Origin: Caryophanales bacterium
GTDB taxonomy: Bacteria; Bacillota_I; Bacilli_A; RFN20; CAG-826
Length of the DNA: 48,300 nt
NCBI GenBank assembly: GCA_016290145.1
Contig: JAEESX010000004.1
Coordinates: forward strand, 1 to 48,300
Direction: 5' to 3'
Part shown: in pieces, positions 17,301 to 25,486 of the stretch
How positions within the stretch are numbered: position 1 is the first letter of the stretch
How the letters are laid out: every line of letters begins with the position of its first letter
The notes under the pieces: generated by a model
Database searches by the model: none
The model's input: the letters and a program-made list of their open reading frames with translations, nothing else
Told to the model about the DNA's origin: nothing
Translations under genes and position numbers: made by a program

Positions 17301-18747
17301 GGGTAGCAATCTTTTTAGGAATTGGTCTACCTGGATTTATAAGTAAATCTAATCTACCGGTTTCTATACCGTTTTCAATACGGACTGCACCGAACTCGAT
17401 AATCTTGTCATAACGGCAACTTAAACCGGTTGTTTCTAAGTCGAGAACAACGTATTTTGCATTACTTAGCTTGGTATTTACAGGGTTTTTGATAGCATTT
17501 AACTCATCTTCGACCATGTAGAACTCGCAGCCATATAAAACCTTAATACCAGTCTTTTTGGCGGCTGCTTGAGCATCTGGATAGCCTTGAACAACAGCGT
17601 GGTCAGTAATCGCTAATGCGGTATGACCTAATGCTTTTGCGTAGTTACAATAATCTTCCATTGTGCCCACACCATCCATAGATGACATTGTGCTATGAAG
17701 GTGTAATTCAACACGGTGTTCTTCTCTTTCTTCTGGTTTAACTTCATCAGGAGGAAGGATATCAATATAGTGTCCTTTAACTTGTAATGTCTTTGTGTAG
17801 TCATCGATATGAGCAACACCTCTAATACGGACATTTGTGTTTCTCACTAAGTTCTTAATGACTTCATCGTTGACTTGGCTGTTTTCATACATGTTAACGT
17901 AGATGGCACCGCCAGCCTCATCACCGACACCAACATTAAGTCTTTTTCTTCCACCGAATTCTTTAATCTCGATAGAGAAAATCTTTCCGTTGAAGTCAAC
18001 GCTTCCAGAATTGCCATTAATGGAATCGATGTTATCGATAGGTTGATAGTTACCACGTTTATTTAATCTGGCTCTCTTTCTTTCGGCTTGCATAGCTTCG
18101 TAGTTACGCTTTGCTTGTTCTAAGAAAGCATCACCAGCATTTTTAACTAATTCTTCTCTATCTCTTTCAATGAGTTCTTCAGCAACACTTGCGTCGTTAG
18201 CTTCTACTTCATCCACTGTCGAGATAGTTTCTTCCGCAGCAACATCAGCCTCTTTAACGAGTTTCTTCATTTTGCGGTCACTAATAGTGATTTCATCTTC
18301 TTTTGGTTTAACTGTTTCAGTAATCACAAAATCGTAGTTAATGAAGTCTAAAAACGCACGGAAATCTTCGATTTGTAATTTATATTGTTCTTGTTCCGCT
18401 TCATCTTGATATTCAATCTTCATATAGCCATCATCAGAACCTGTTACTTCAAGGTTATGTGGTAAGCGATATAAAGTTTGATACCAATCTTCAAAGAGAG
18501 TTTCGACATCTCTGAAGTTTGGTCTTACTAAGTAAGAGAAACGTAATAAGTATTTATATTCAATGTTTTGTAAGCAATCTTGGAATTCTCTTAACAATGA
18601 ATACTTCCATGGTGTTTGCTTAACGATCACCATATCTAATCTTTTCTTATCAAAACGGTTATATCCGACCATTTCAAAATCCATGTCAAAATCATCGACA
18701 TTGCTGACGTGGATACTATTTAAAAAGCGGATCATTTTGTCGGTCAT
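14329..18747 (-). CDS. polC: DNA polymerase III alpha subunit, PolC type
   Basis: The replicative polymerase of low-GC Gram-positive bacteria, 1472 residues, close to the usual 1430-1470. In order: a poorly conserved N-terminal region (1-230), an OB-fold nucleic-acid binding part (about 235-330), the PHP domain (EEHRVELHLHSTMSSMDG onward, split by the exonuclease), the DEDD 3'-5' exonuclease (YVVLDLETTGLSCRYDK, with HNADFDFSFL and HRADYDA), the zinc-binding site (two CxxC pairs near 930-970) and the palm with PDIDLNFPPDYQ. The start follows the rseP stop by two bases and lacks a ribosome site, so translation is probably coupled. The usual neighbour proS between rseP and polC is missing. Confidence 0.98.
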   Translation of the reverse strand: MTDKMIRFLNSIHVSNVDDFDMDFEMVGYNRFDKKRLDMVIVKQTPWKYSLLREFQDCLQNIEYKYLLRFSYLVRPNFRDVETLFEDWYQTLYRLPHNLEVTGSDDGYMKIEYQDEAEQEQYKLQIEDFRAFLDFINYDFVITETVKPKEDEITISDRKMKKLVKEADVAAEETISTVDEVEANDASVAEELIERDREELVKNAGDAFLEQAKRNYEAMQAERKRARLNKRGNYQPIDNIDSINGNSGSVDFNGKIFSIEIKEFGGRKRLNVGVGDEAGGAIYVNMYENSQVNDEVIKNLVRNTNVRIRGVAHIDDYTKTLQVKGHYIDILPPDEVKPEEREEHRVELHLHSTMSSMDGVGTMEDYCNYAKALGHTALAITDHAVVQGYPDAQAAAKKTGIKVLYGCEFYMVEDELNAIKNPVNTKLSNAKYVVLDLETTGLSCRYDKIIEFGAVRIENGIETGRLDLLINPGRPIPKKIATLTHIDDAMVKNKPTINEAFDKILEFMGDAILVTHNADFDFSFLQEELKNCGRPLLTNPVIDTLALAWYLFPKQRAHNLGALCRNFDVDYDPEVAHRADYDAAVLNEAWQPMIVLLNKEIPGITHAGLADLKVTQEHLTNFRPVHVTALAKDKAGLKQLFKLVSLSHVEYLAGVPKVPRRELNNLRDHLLIGSACFNGEVFDTASTRNEETLKEVMKFYDYIEIQPLENYSWLVNMGERDAEDIEKYVKDIVKAADDIGKMVVATGDCHYVKKSDKRYRDVYISAKGLGGVSHPLNPYKRSRIPQFENPDQHFRSTDEMLECMKFLGEEKAYEITVTNTNKIADQIESLRPVPNDKLYTPHIEGCEQELTDMVFEKAHRIYGDPLPELIQKRLETELNGIISNGYSVIYYIAHKIIKKAHEDGFIVGSRGSVGSSLVATMANITEVNPLPPHYICTHCHHLEWVNETDPDIRSGDDLPDKKCPICGEEMIHDGQNIPFQTFLGFNAEKTPDIDLNFPPDYQAQAHAYTKVLLGENNVFRAGTISGVEEKTAFGFARGYIERLGMNPDEYPRPKIAYLASGCVGVKRTTGQHPGGIVVVPDEFEVYDFTPVQYPADDIDAAWKTTHFDFHSIHDTILKLDLLGHVDPMALKMMSQLSGVDIHDIPMNDPAVLSLFNSSKALNMKHDYLANKTGAMGIPEFGTENSRRILEMTLPNKFSDLVIISGLSHGTDVWAGNAEKLIQEGKATLREVIGCRDDIMTFLIGKGLPPNISFAIMEDVRKGRGLKPEYVEIMKAHKIPQWYLDSCNLIKYMFPKGHAVAYVTQAVRVGYYKIYYPLEFYATFFSVRCDHYDIQAMIKGEQAIIDKLDELKLKSRSKTEKLSPKENDLIKTLSMALEMVQRGYKFENISIEKSDSVNFIVDKENKALIPPFITIDGLGANNAQTVVEARKDGVFHSKEELLRRTKLSSTNVEDLTKMGVLDDLDESDQLTLF

Positions 18748-18749
18748 AA

Positions 18750-20042
18750 TTAGAATAGGTAAGTAATAATATCCTTTACTACTAATACAATCATAAAGGT
18801 GAATAGGAGTCCAAGTCCAACAATTGAAACAATTGTTTTGACTTTGTTTGGAATTTTCTTCTTTGTGATAGATTCTATCGCTAAAACTACGAGTTGATAT
18901 CCATCTAAACCAGGGAATGGAAGAAGATTAATTATTGCTAAGTTAACGGATAAAGCACCCCACAAATAGATGTACTTCCCAATACCGAAGTTTTGAAGAA
19001 CACTTGTGGATTGGAATCCGATTGCGATAATGCCGCCTAAGGAATTCCAAGTATCCTTAGTGAATAATGTGCCAAGGGCTCTAAAGATTAATAGTGAAGA
19101 TTCTCCAAAGTCCACGAAGGATTGTCCAATGGCTTTAAAGAATGGAAGAGGTTTATTGACTTGTAGATACAAACTATAGCCAAAGTCTTCTAGTGCACCT
19201 TCACTATTCATAATCTCAATTGGGTGAGAAGCAAACTCCACGCCTTTCTCTCCCTTGTCATCCCATTTAGTAACTGTCTTAAAGTCGATGGTTACTGAAA
19301 CGAATGTTGCGTTATATGGAACTTGCTTACCAAAATCCACTTTAAGTTTATTGTCCGCAGTCGCTTCTTTTGTGGAGAATAAAACGATAAAGCGATTTAT
19401 TTGGATATCAGTAAAGTTCTTAATATCTTTTGTATCAATAAATGCATAAACTGTTTCAGTTGTTGAATCAGTATATTTAATAGTGGCAGCGTTATCTAAA
19501 AGATAATAAGTTGTGTTTTCTTTGACATACCACTCTTCGGTGTTTTCATCGATTTCAGTATCGATAGCGATAACATCTTTAGTGACTAATCCAGCCGCTT
19601 CCGCTTTACTACCTTCAGCGATAGTCATGTTGCGGAGATAGAGTTGCTTATTAGAGCAAGCGACGTTATAGATGAAGAAAAGGTTGAGCGCTAAGACAGC
19701 GTTCATAGTAACACCAGCCGCTAAGATGATTGCACGTTTCCATGCCTTAGCTTTTTCTAAGGAACGGCTTTCTTCAATGACTTGTCCTTCTGGAAGTTCC
19801 ACACCTTCTCCATACATAGAGACATATCCGCCGAAAGGAATAACTCTAAGTGAGAAATAGGTTTCGCCAGTTTTTCTTTTCTTGTGGATCAACGCTGGAC
19901 CAAAGCCAATGGAATATTCCATGACATAAACTTTGAATATTTTAGCAGCGGTAAAGTGTCCTAATTCGTGAATCATAATTAGGATTGATAAACAGAGGAT
20001 AAATAATAAAACGTAAAGTATTGTGCTTAATACTTGTGGCAT
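18750..20042 (-). CDS. rseP: Site-2 intramembrane zinc metalloprotease RseP/RasP
   Basis: A 430-residue membrane protease that cleaves anti-sigma factors and remnant signal peptides. I placed the start at MPQVLSTILYV, with GGAGG 8 bases upstream and the ATG overlapping the dxr stop (TAATG). The zinc site HELGH is at residues 25-29, at the end of the first membrane helix. A PDZ-like region lies about 120-180 (ITIAEGSKAEAAGL). The third zinc ligand is in NLLPFPGLDGYQL near 370. The region between the PDZ and the last helices (about 180-300) is longer than I would expect. Position between dxr and polC is the classic one. Confidence 0.96.
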   Translation of the reverse strand: MPQVLSTILYVLLFILCLSILIMIHELGHFTAAKIFKVYVMEYSIGFGPALIHKKRKTGETYFSLRVIPFGGYVSMYGEGVELPEGQVIEESRSLEKAKAWKRAIILAAGVTMNAVLALNLFFIYNVACSNKQLYLRNMTIAEGSKAEAAGLVTKDVIAIDTEIDENTEEWYVKENTTYYLLDNAATIKYTDSTTETVYAFIDTKDIKNFTDIQINRFIVLFSTKEATADNKLKVDFGKQVPYNATFVSVTIDFKTVTKWDDKGEKGVEFASHPIEIMNSEGALEDFGYSLYLQVNKPLPFFKAIGQSFVDFGESSLLIFRALGTLFTKDTWNSLGGIIAIGFQSTSVLQNFGIGKYIYLWGALSVNLAIINLLPFPGLDGYQLVVLAIESITKKKIPNKVKTIVSIVGLGLLFTFMIVLVVKDIITYLF

Positions 20043-21196
20043 TACTTCTTCCTCCATTTCTTTACTAATTCGTTCGCATTTTGACGTGTTTTTGCGTCGA
20101 TTTCTGCGATTTGTTCATATGTTGGGTGAATTATATTCTCGTGTTCTTTCATTAACTTATTCACGATATCTTCAATCGCTAAGAAAGGAATTTGATCCTT
20201 TAAGAAAGCGTTCACCGCAACTTCGTTAGATGCATTAAATACTGCACCATAAGTTCCTTTATCTTCAATGACGTATTTAGCAAGTTTTACGATTGGATAT
20301 CTCTTGCTATCAAAGTCATGGAAATGTAAGTCTTTAAATTGTTCTAAAGAGTTAGCTTTCACTGTTTTGAAATCAGTGACAAATTCATATAAAGCTAACT
20401 TGATTGGATTTCTCATATCTGGTTTAGAGATATCTAATCTCATAGAGCCATCCTTATAAACGATATAAGAATGAATCATACTCTCATCGTGTAACTTAAT
20501 ACCAATTTGACTATATGGGCATCCAAATAAATAATGCGCTTCGATAACTTCAAAAGCTTTATTAATCATTGTTGCGCAGTCGATGGTAATTTTATTACCC
20601 ATCTTCCAAGTTGGATGCTTTAAGGCATCTTCCGCTTTGACGTCTTTAAGTTGGTCACGATTAAGTTTTCTAAACGCACCACCAGAAGCTGTAAGCATAA
20701 TCTTAGATATGTTATGATCATCCACCATTAAGCATTTCTTAATCGCGGAATGTTCACTATCGATAGGATATAACTTGCCATGTCCCTTTTTTAGGAGGTC
20801 ATTAACAAGTTCACCACCCACAACTAAAGCTTCCTTATTTGCGAGGCAGACAATTTTATCTTTTTCTAATGCATAGAGAGTTGGTTTTAATCCAACAAAA
20901 CCCACTAAAGCATTAACGACCATATCAGCGTCAGTATCGATGAGTTTTAATAATCCTTCATCACCACTATAAACGGAGATGTTTGGATATTTACTTTGGT
21001 AGTAATTAACTTTGTTTTTATCCTTAATGCAAATCGCTTTGACATCAGGATACATATTTATAATATGAGCAATTTTTCTTGTCTTAGAGCCGACTGAAAA
21101 CGCCACTAATGTAAAATCAGTGGGATTCTTTCTCATGACATCAAGTGTTTGAGTGCCAATCGAACCAGAAGCTCCAAGTAAACAAATCTTTCTCAT
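20042..21196 (-). CDS. dxr: 1-deoxy-D-xylulose 5-phosphate reductoisomerase
   Basis: The second enzyme of the non-mevalonate (MEP) isoprenoid pathway, converting DXP to MEP with NADPH in the cytoplasm. The 384 residues are of normal length. The N-terminal NADPH fold shows LLGASGSIGTQTLDV; the catalytic region has PIDSEHSAI (metal-binding D and E) and LTASGGAFR; the C-terminal part has YGAVFNASNEVAVNAFL. It follows cdsA by four bases and overlaps rseP, so it belongs to the uppS-polC operon. With uppS in the same operon it supplies the precursors of undecaprenyl phosphate for cell wall synthesis. Confidence 0.98.
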   Translation of the reverse strand: MRKICLLGASGSIGTQTLDVMRKNPTDFTLVAFSVGSKTRKIAHIINMYPDVKAICIKDKNKVNYYQSKYPNISVYSGDEGLLKLIDTDADMVVNALVGFVGLKPTLYALEKDKIVCLANKEALVVGGELVNDLLKKGHGKLYPIDSEHSAIKKCLMVDDHNISKIMLTASGGAFRKLNRDQLKDVKAEDALKHPTWKMGNKITIDCATMINKAFEVIEAHYLFGCPYSQIGIKLHDESMIHSYIVYKDGSMRLDISKPDMRNPIKLALYEFVTDFKTVKANSLEQFKDLHFHDFDSKRYPIVKLAKYVIEDKGTYGAVFNASNEVAVNAFLKDQIPFLAIEDIVNKLMKEHENIIHPTYEQIAEIDAKTRQNANELVKKWRKK

Positions 21197-21200
21197 AAAA

Positions 21201-22229
21201 TTAGTGAGTTACAAATTCACTCCAGTATTCAAATAAAGAGATAAATGCGGCGGTAGTTAATAATGAGAAGATAGCGCTATCAAGTCTATCTAAGACACCA
21301 CCGTGGCCTGGAATAATATTTCCGAAGTCTTTAATTTCAAAGTGACGTTTCGCCGCGGAGAAGACGAAGTCACCTAAAACGCTAGAAATAGGAATAATCG
21401 CGGATAAGACCAAGATTAAATACCAGTGATCTTTGTCTAAGCAGCCATACACTAATGGATGGCCTGTCATCGAGAAGATAAAACCAAAAGCAAATGAGCT
21501 AAGAAGTGAAATAACCACACCACCGACAAATCCTTCCCAAGTCTTCTTAGGAGAGATACGTGGAGCCATCTTGTGTTTGCCAAAGAAGACACCCACGAAG
21601 TAGGCACCTGTATCAGTCATAAATGTACCAATTAAGACATAGACCAATAACAAGCATGATTCTAAGTTGTCATACGTATTCATAAACTGCGTTGTGGCTT
21701 CAGGGAAGACCTTATGGTAAATGAGAGATGGATAATATCTCACGATAAGTGCGCTTTGGAAACCAACAGTGATAATAAGCATCATTGTGAAAATGAAACA
21801 AGCGTCTCTCACAGTGAAACCTTTATCTATGATAACCATGACGAATAAACCGAATACACTTAATACAAGTATTAAGATGGAGATGTATAATTCATCAAAC
21901 ATCGTATACATATGCCAGTTAAATGTGGCTTGGCCAGTTACAAAGTTAGGAATATTTCTAATGATTGGCCAATAGGTCATAAGGATTGCCAAGATCCAAG
22001 CGACAATGTATAAAGCGATGTTGTATTTCTTTTTCGCACAGTGAATGATTTCATATGTGCCTACGATAAGGGCAAATGTGATAAAAGCGAAAAAGAAAAA
22101 GTCACCTAAAACCACTAATGGAACGCATACCACAAGTCCGATAACCGCGGATATGATACGAGTTCTCATACTGACTTTAGTTTCTTCACTTAATTGATTA
22201 GGTTGGAGTTCTGGATTATGATTGCTCAT
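21201..22229 (-). CDS. cdsA: Phosphatidate cytidylyltransferase
   Basis: A 342-residue integral membrane enzyme making CDP-diacylglycerol from phosphatidic acid and CTP, the branch point to phosphatidylglycerol and cardiolipin. It is longer than the usual 260-280 residues because of an N-terminal polar tail and extra loops between helices (about 85-200). The catalytic core is clear: RISPKKTWEGFVGGV, GDFVFSAAKRHFEIKDFG and PGHGGVLDRLDSA, the family signature. The ATG overlaps the uppS stop (ATGA). PlsX elsewhere in the window works upstream in the same lipid pathway. Confidence 0.97.
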   Translation of the reverse strand: MSNHNPELQPNQLSEETKVSMRTRIISAVIGLVVCVPLVVLGDFFFFAFITFALIVGTYEIIHCAKKKYNIALYIVAWILAILMTYWPIIRNIPNFVTGQATFNWHMYTMFDELYISILILVLSVFGLFVMVIIDKGFTVRDACFIFTMMLIITVGFQSALIVRYYPSLIYHKVFPEATTQFMNTYDNLESCLLLVYVLIGTFMTDTGAYFVGVFFGKHKMAPRISPKKTWEGFVGGVVISLLSSFAFGFIFSMTGHPLVYGCLDKDHWYLILVLSAIIPISSVLGDFVFSAAKRHFEIKDFGNIIPGHGGVLDRLDSAIFSLLTTAAFISLFEYWSEFVTH

Positions 22230-22939
22230 TCTTTAATACCTCCGAATCTTCTATTTCTGTTATTAAATTCATCTATACATTTATGTAATTCTTCTTTTGT
22301 AAAATCTGGCCAGGCTGTTGGTGTGAATATAAATTCCGCATATGCAAGTTGCCATGGCATATAGTTAGATAATCTTTGTTCACCACTTGTTCTAATAAGT
22401 AAGTCGACAGGTGGTAAATCTTTTGTATATAAGTAATCTTCAAAGTTATTAACGTCTAAAGAGTCGATATCTCTTTTGCCACTTTTAACATCTTCCGCGA
22501 ATAACTTTGCGGCTCTCACGATTTCCGCTTTGCCACCATAGTTTAAACAGATGTTAAATGTGAAGTTCTTACCATCTTTAGTTCTTTCAATCGCATCCTT
22601 AACAACTTTTTGTGTTTTTTCGGGAAGTTTACTTAAATCACCAGAAGCGATAATACGGCATCCATCTTTAAGCATGCGGTTAATTTCTTTTTTAAAGAAG
22701 ATTTCTAAATAAGAGAATAAATGGTTAATCTCCGCTTTTGGACGATTCCAGTTTTCCGTAGAAAAAGCATATAAAGACATTGCCTTTACACCGATCGCGT
22801 AGCACTCTTCATAAATATCAGTCACTCTTTCACAACCCTCTTTATGTCCGAGGTGTCTTGGAAGGTGTCTTTTTTTCGCCCAACGGCCATTGCCATCCAT
22901 AATGAAGGCAATATGTTTTAATTCGTTTTGATTATCCAT
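22226..22939 (-). CDS. uppS: Undecaprenyl pyrophosphate synthase (cis-prenyltransferase)
   Basis: A 237-residue cytoplasmic enzyme that extends farnesyl diphosphate with isopentenyl units to C55, the lipid carrier for peptidoglycan and other wall polymers. The active-site motif IMDGNGRWAKKR with D15 and the later YAFSTENWNRPK and LLIRTSGEQRLSNYMPWQ motifs are all present. It opens the uppS-cdsA-dxr-rseP-polC operon, behind a TATAAT box and a short leader with GAGAG 8 bases before the start. The stop codon is TGA and overlaps the next start, evidence that TGA is not a sense codon here. Confidence 0.98.
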   Translation of the reverse strand: MDNQNELKHIAFIMDGNGRWAKKRHLPRHLGHKEGCERVTDIYEECYAIGVKAMSLYAFSTENWNRPKAEINHLFSYLEIFFKKEINRMLKDGCRIIASGDLSKLPEKTQKVVKDAIERTKDGKNFTFNICLNYGGKAEIVRAAKLFAEDVKSGKRDIDSLDVNNFEDYLYTKDLPPVDLLIRTSGEQRLSNYMPWQLAYAEFIFTPTAWPDFTKEELHKCIDEFNNRNRRFGGIKE

Positions 22940-22955
22940 AATAATACTCTCGGTT

Positions 22956-22961
22956 ATTATA
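22956..22961 (-). promoter_or_regulatory. -10 box of the uppS operon
   Basis: A perfect TATAAT on the minus strand, 16 bases before the uppS ATG, just past the terminator of the preceding unit. The -35 region (TTTTTA) is poor. The predicted leader is only about 9-10 bases and begins near the GAGAG ribosome site. Confidence 0.5.
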
Positions 22962-22995
22962 CAATAAAAACGATGTATTAAAAATATAATAGAAA

Positions 22996-23029
22996 TAAAA
23001 AAAGACCATTGCTAATAAACAACGGTCTT
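22996..23029 (-). terminator. Terminator after the DUF2188 gene
   Basis: A 10-bp stem (AAGACCGTTG with CAATGGTCTT, one G-T pair) with an 8-base loop, followed by five T residues on the minus strand. It separates the rpsB-frr unit from the uppS operon. Confidence 0.9.
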
Positions 23030-23045
23030 AATCTACAAATAATTA

Positions 23046-23270
23046 TTATTTGCCTTTTGTGACTTTAGCAGAACCAGCTTTACCTTTGTTGGCGCCTTTT
23101 GAGTTATGAACCATCAATGTAGCGCCTTGGTTTTTAGCCATCTGTGTGCAGTACTCTTCGGCTTCAACTTTTGTGTTGAAGAGTTTGATTACTTTGTCGC
23201 TACCTCTGATGAAAACTTGCCATTTGCCATCAGAAGCACGCTTGGACACGTGATAAACTTTTCCAGCCAT
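23046..23270 (-). CDS. Small DUF2188 protein downstream of frr
   Basis: A basic 74-residue protein. I chose the ATG at 23270 (MAGKVYHVSKR) since AGGGGAGG lies 6 bases before it; the ATG at 23276 would touch the ribosome site. Residues about 3-55 match the DUF2188 pattern: VYHVSKRASDGKWQVFIRGS, then strands leading into a helix of the type FNTKVEAEEYCTQMAKNQG and a final GATLMVHNSKG. The tail (55-74) is rich in lysine, glycine and alanine and could bind nucleic acid. The gene begins 13 bases after frr and is followed by a terminator. DUF2188 has no assigned function. A second copy is fused to a membrane protein at 43181-44158. Confidence 0.85.
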   Translation of the reverse strand: MAGKVYHVSKRASDGKWQVFIRGSDKVIKLFNTKVEAEEYCTQMAKNQGATLMVHNSKGANKGKAGSAKVTKGK

Positions 23271-23283
23271 AAGCATCCTCCCC

Positions 23284-23829
23284 TTAAATTGTCATGATTT
23301 CTTTTTCTTTTTCACTCACGACGTTGTCGATATTCTTAATAGCTTCATCGGTGACCTTTTGGATATCATCGGTCACTCTCTTTTGGTAATCTTCGCTCAT
23401 ACTATCATCTTCTTTAACAAGATCCATGTAATCGCGACGGATATTTCTAATTGCCACTTTGGCTTCTTCGCCATATTTCTTGGCTTGTTTTGTAATTTCA
23501 ATACGTCTGTCTTGTGTTAAGGCAGGGATAATTAAACGAACAACTGTACCTTCGTTAATTGGATTTAAGCCGAGATTTGAGGCGTTAATCGCGGAAACGA
23601 TTGGTTTCACATCATTCTTATCATAAGGCTTAATAAGTAATTGTCTTGGTTCAGGAATTGTAATGGAAGAGATTTGGCTAATTGGAGTCATTGAACCATA
23701 GTAGTCAATCTCGACACCAGCGACAATTGCAGGTGATGCACGACCAGTTCTTAAAGTGGATAAGTTACTACGTAATGCATCGATAGTTTTGTTCATTCTA
23801 CCTTGTGCTTCTAATGCGATTTCATCCAT
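23284..23829 (-). CDS. frr: Ribosome recycling factor
   Basis: A 181-residue protein that, with EF-G, splits the post-termination ribosome. Start chosen at MDEIALEAQGR, with AAGGAG 8 bases upstream; a longer frame would overlap pyrH. Typical features are LRTGRASPAIV near residue 30, YYGSMTPISQISSI near 50, and the long two-stranded helical ends with SEDYQKRVTDDIQKVTDEAI near the C-terminus. Length is close to the normal 185. It follows pyrH by four bases, as in most Firmicutes. Confidence 0.98.
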   Translation of the reverse strand: MDEIALEAQGRMNKTIDALRSNLSTLRTGRASPAIVAGVEIDYYGSMTPISQISSITIPEPRQLLIKPYDKNDVKPIVSAINASNLGLNPINEGTVVRLIIPALTQDRRIEITKQAKKYGEEAKVAIRNIRRDYMDLVKEDDSMSEDYQKRVTDDIQKVTDEAIKNIDNVVSEKEKEIMTI

Positions 23830-23833
23830 AAAA

Positions 23834-24553
23834 TTATTCTCCTTTTTTAACTGTGGTACCGAGGGTTTCACCCATGGCCACTTTGATGAAATTTTGTGGG
23901 TCAGACATTGAGAAGATTCTCACTTCAACATCTTGTTCTTTAATTAATTCTACAGCAGAAAGGTCCATAATTTGAAGTTTCTTATCAATAATTTCTTGGA
24001 AAGTGATGTTTGAGAAGAACTTTGCATCAGGATATTTTGTTGGGTCTTTGTCATAGACACCTTCTACACCATTCTTGCCCATGAAGATAGCTTCACACTT
24101 GGTTTCTAACGCTCTTAAGGTTGCCGCAGTATCGGTAGTAAAGAATGGTCTACCAGTACCACCCGCTAAGAAGACAATATAACCATGTGCCATGGCATCC
24201 ATAGCTTTTTCTGGTGTGTAGGTAGTTGTGACTGTATCAATTTCAGGAAGCGCAGAGAAGACTACGGAGCGGACCCCGATTTCTTTTAATGCACTGGACA
24301 TAGCCACTGCGTTAATAACAGTGCCAAGCATACCCATATAATCGGCTGGTGCGCGTTCAATTCCGATGTCATCGGCTAATTTACCACGCCAGATATTTCC
24401 CGCGCCAATAACGACGGCAATTTCTACACCTTTGTCGTGTAGTTCCTTCATCATACTAGCCATTCTTTTCACGCAATCGACGTTAAGAATTTGCATCGCG
24501 GATTCATCTTTTAATGCTTCACCACTAAGTTTTAATAACACTCTTTTGTACAT
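23834..24553 (-). CDS. pyrH: Uridylate kinase
   Basis: A 239-residue cytoplasmic UMP kinase making UDP from UMP and ATP, the first step toward UTP, CTP and sugar nucleotides. Seen are RVLLKLSGEAL at the N-terminus, VVIGAGNIWRG, the MGMLGTVINAVAM helix and FLAGGTGRPFFTTDTAA, all hallmarks of bacterial PyrH. It has a strong ribosome site (AGGAGG, 6 bases before the ATG). It sits immediately after the tsf terminator, with no room for a new promoter that I can see, so read-through from rpsB-tsf probably supplies its transcript. Confidence 0.98.
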   Translation of the reverse strand: MYKRVLLKLSGEALKDESAMQILNVDCVKRMASMMKELHDKGVEIAVVIGAGNIWRGKLADDIGIERAPADYMGMLGTVINAVAMSSALKEIGVRSVVFSALPEIDTVTTTYTPEKAMDAMAHGYIVFLAGGTGRPFFTTDTAATLRALETKCEAIFMGKNGVEGVYDKDPTKYPDAKFFSNITFQEIIDKKLQIMDLSAVELIKEQDVEVRIFSMSDPQNFIKVAMGETLGTTVKKGE

Positions 24554-24570
24554 ATGAGGCCTCCTAAACT

Positions 24571-24606
24571 TTTTTGAAAAAAAGAAACACCAAAACGGTG
24601 TTTCTT
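24571..24606 (-). terminator. Terminator (possibly partial) after tsf
   Basis: A 10-bp stem (AGAAACACCG with CGGTGTTTCT, loop of TTTT in effect) is followed by TTTTTTTC on the minus strand, four bases after the tsf stop. Because pyrH begins only about 20 bases later, some read-through is expected. Confidence 0.88.
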
Positions 24607-24610
24607 AGAA

Positions 24611-25486
24611 TTATTTCATTTGAGACATGACTTCACTAGCGAAATCGTCTTGACGTTTTTCAATACCTTCACCAACTTGGTAACGGACAAATTTTAAAAC
24701 GTTAACGCCTTTTTCTTTAAGGACTTGAGCGACTGTTTTGCTATCATCCATTAAGAATGCTTGGCTACCTAAGACCATTTCGGAATAGTATTTTGTCACT
24801 TTTGCATCGATGATCTTTGCTAACATTTCGGCTGGTTTGCCAGCGAGTTTTGGATCGTTCTTTGCGGCTTCTAATTGAACTTGTTTTTCGTGTTCAACAT
24901 CACCAGCAGCAACATCATTCAATGATAAATATTGTGGGTTGTTAGCAGCGATGTGCATTGCTAAACCCTTACCGAGTTCGGCATCTTCTTTATCAAGAGC
25001 GACGGCAACGGCAATCTTACCACCCATATGGATGTAGTTTGCAACGTATGCATATTTTTCACCATCGAGGATTTCGAATCTACGAAGATCGAATTTTTCA
25101 CCCATCTTAACGGTGGCATCGGTGAATAAGTCTTTTGTTAATTCTTTAGCAGCTTCTAAGTTTGCTGGTCTGTTCTTAAGAATTAATTCAGCACAGCCTT
25201 CCACTAAAGCACGGAATGCGTCACCTTTCGCAACGAAGTCTGTTTCACAGTTAACTTCGATAACGATAACGGAACCACATTTTTCACAAACCTTTGTAAT
25301 TGCTAAACCTTCAGCAGCAATACGGTCTGCTTTCTTTGCGGCTTTTGCTAAGCCTTTTTCTCTTAACCAGTCTGTGGCTTTATCTAAATCGCAATCATTG
25401 GCTAATAATGCGCCTTTGCAATCCATTAAACCGGCACCGGTTCTATCACGTAAAACTTTGATTAAATCAATTAAACTTTCAGCCAT
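24611..25486 (-). CDS. tsf: Translation elongation factor Ts
   Basis: A 291-residue cytoplasmic nucleotide exchange factor for EF-Tu. The N-terminal UBA-like domain shows VLRDRTGAGLMDCKGALL (near 10-28); the core has VIEVNCETDFVAKG near 75 and HIAANNPQYLSL near 180. It is cotranscribed with rpsB; the start codon overlaps the rpsB stop and GGAGAA lies 9 bases before it. Length is normal for Bacillus-type EF-Ts. Confidence 0.98.
   Translation of the reverse strand: MAESLIDLIKVLRDRTGAGLMDCKGALLANDCDLDKATDWLREKGLAKAAKKADRIAAEGLAITKVCEKCGSVIVIEVNCETDFVAKGDAFRALVEGCAELILKNRPANLEAAKELTKDLFTDATVKMGEKFDLRRFEILDGEKYAYVANYIHMGGKIAVAVALDKEDAELGKGLAMHIAANNPQYLSLNDVAAGDVEHEKQVQLEAAKNDPKLAGKPAEMLAKIIDAKVTKYYSEMVLGSQAFLMDDSKTVAQVLKEKGVNVLKFVRYQVGEGIEKRQDDFASEVMSQMK

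Noticed and set aside
14329-18747. PolC split or frameshifted because it is so long
   Set aside because: The 1472 residues are of normal length and all domains appear in one frame.
5992-22229. Use of the Mycoplasma genetic code (TGA as tryptophan)
   Set aside because: Several genes end at TGA in the coupled form ATGA, and tryptophan is coded by TGG throughout, so the standard bacterial code applies.
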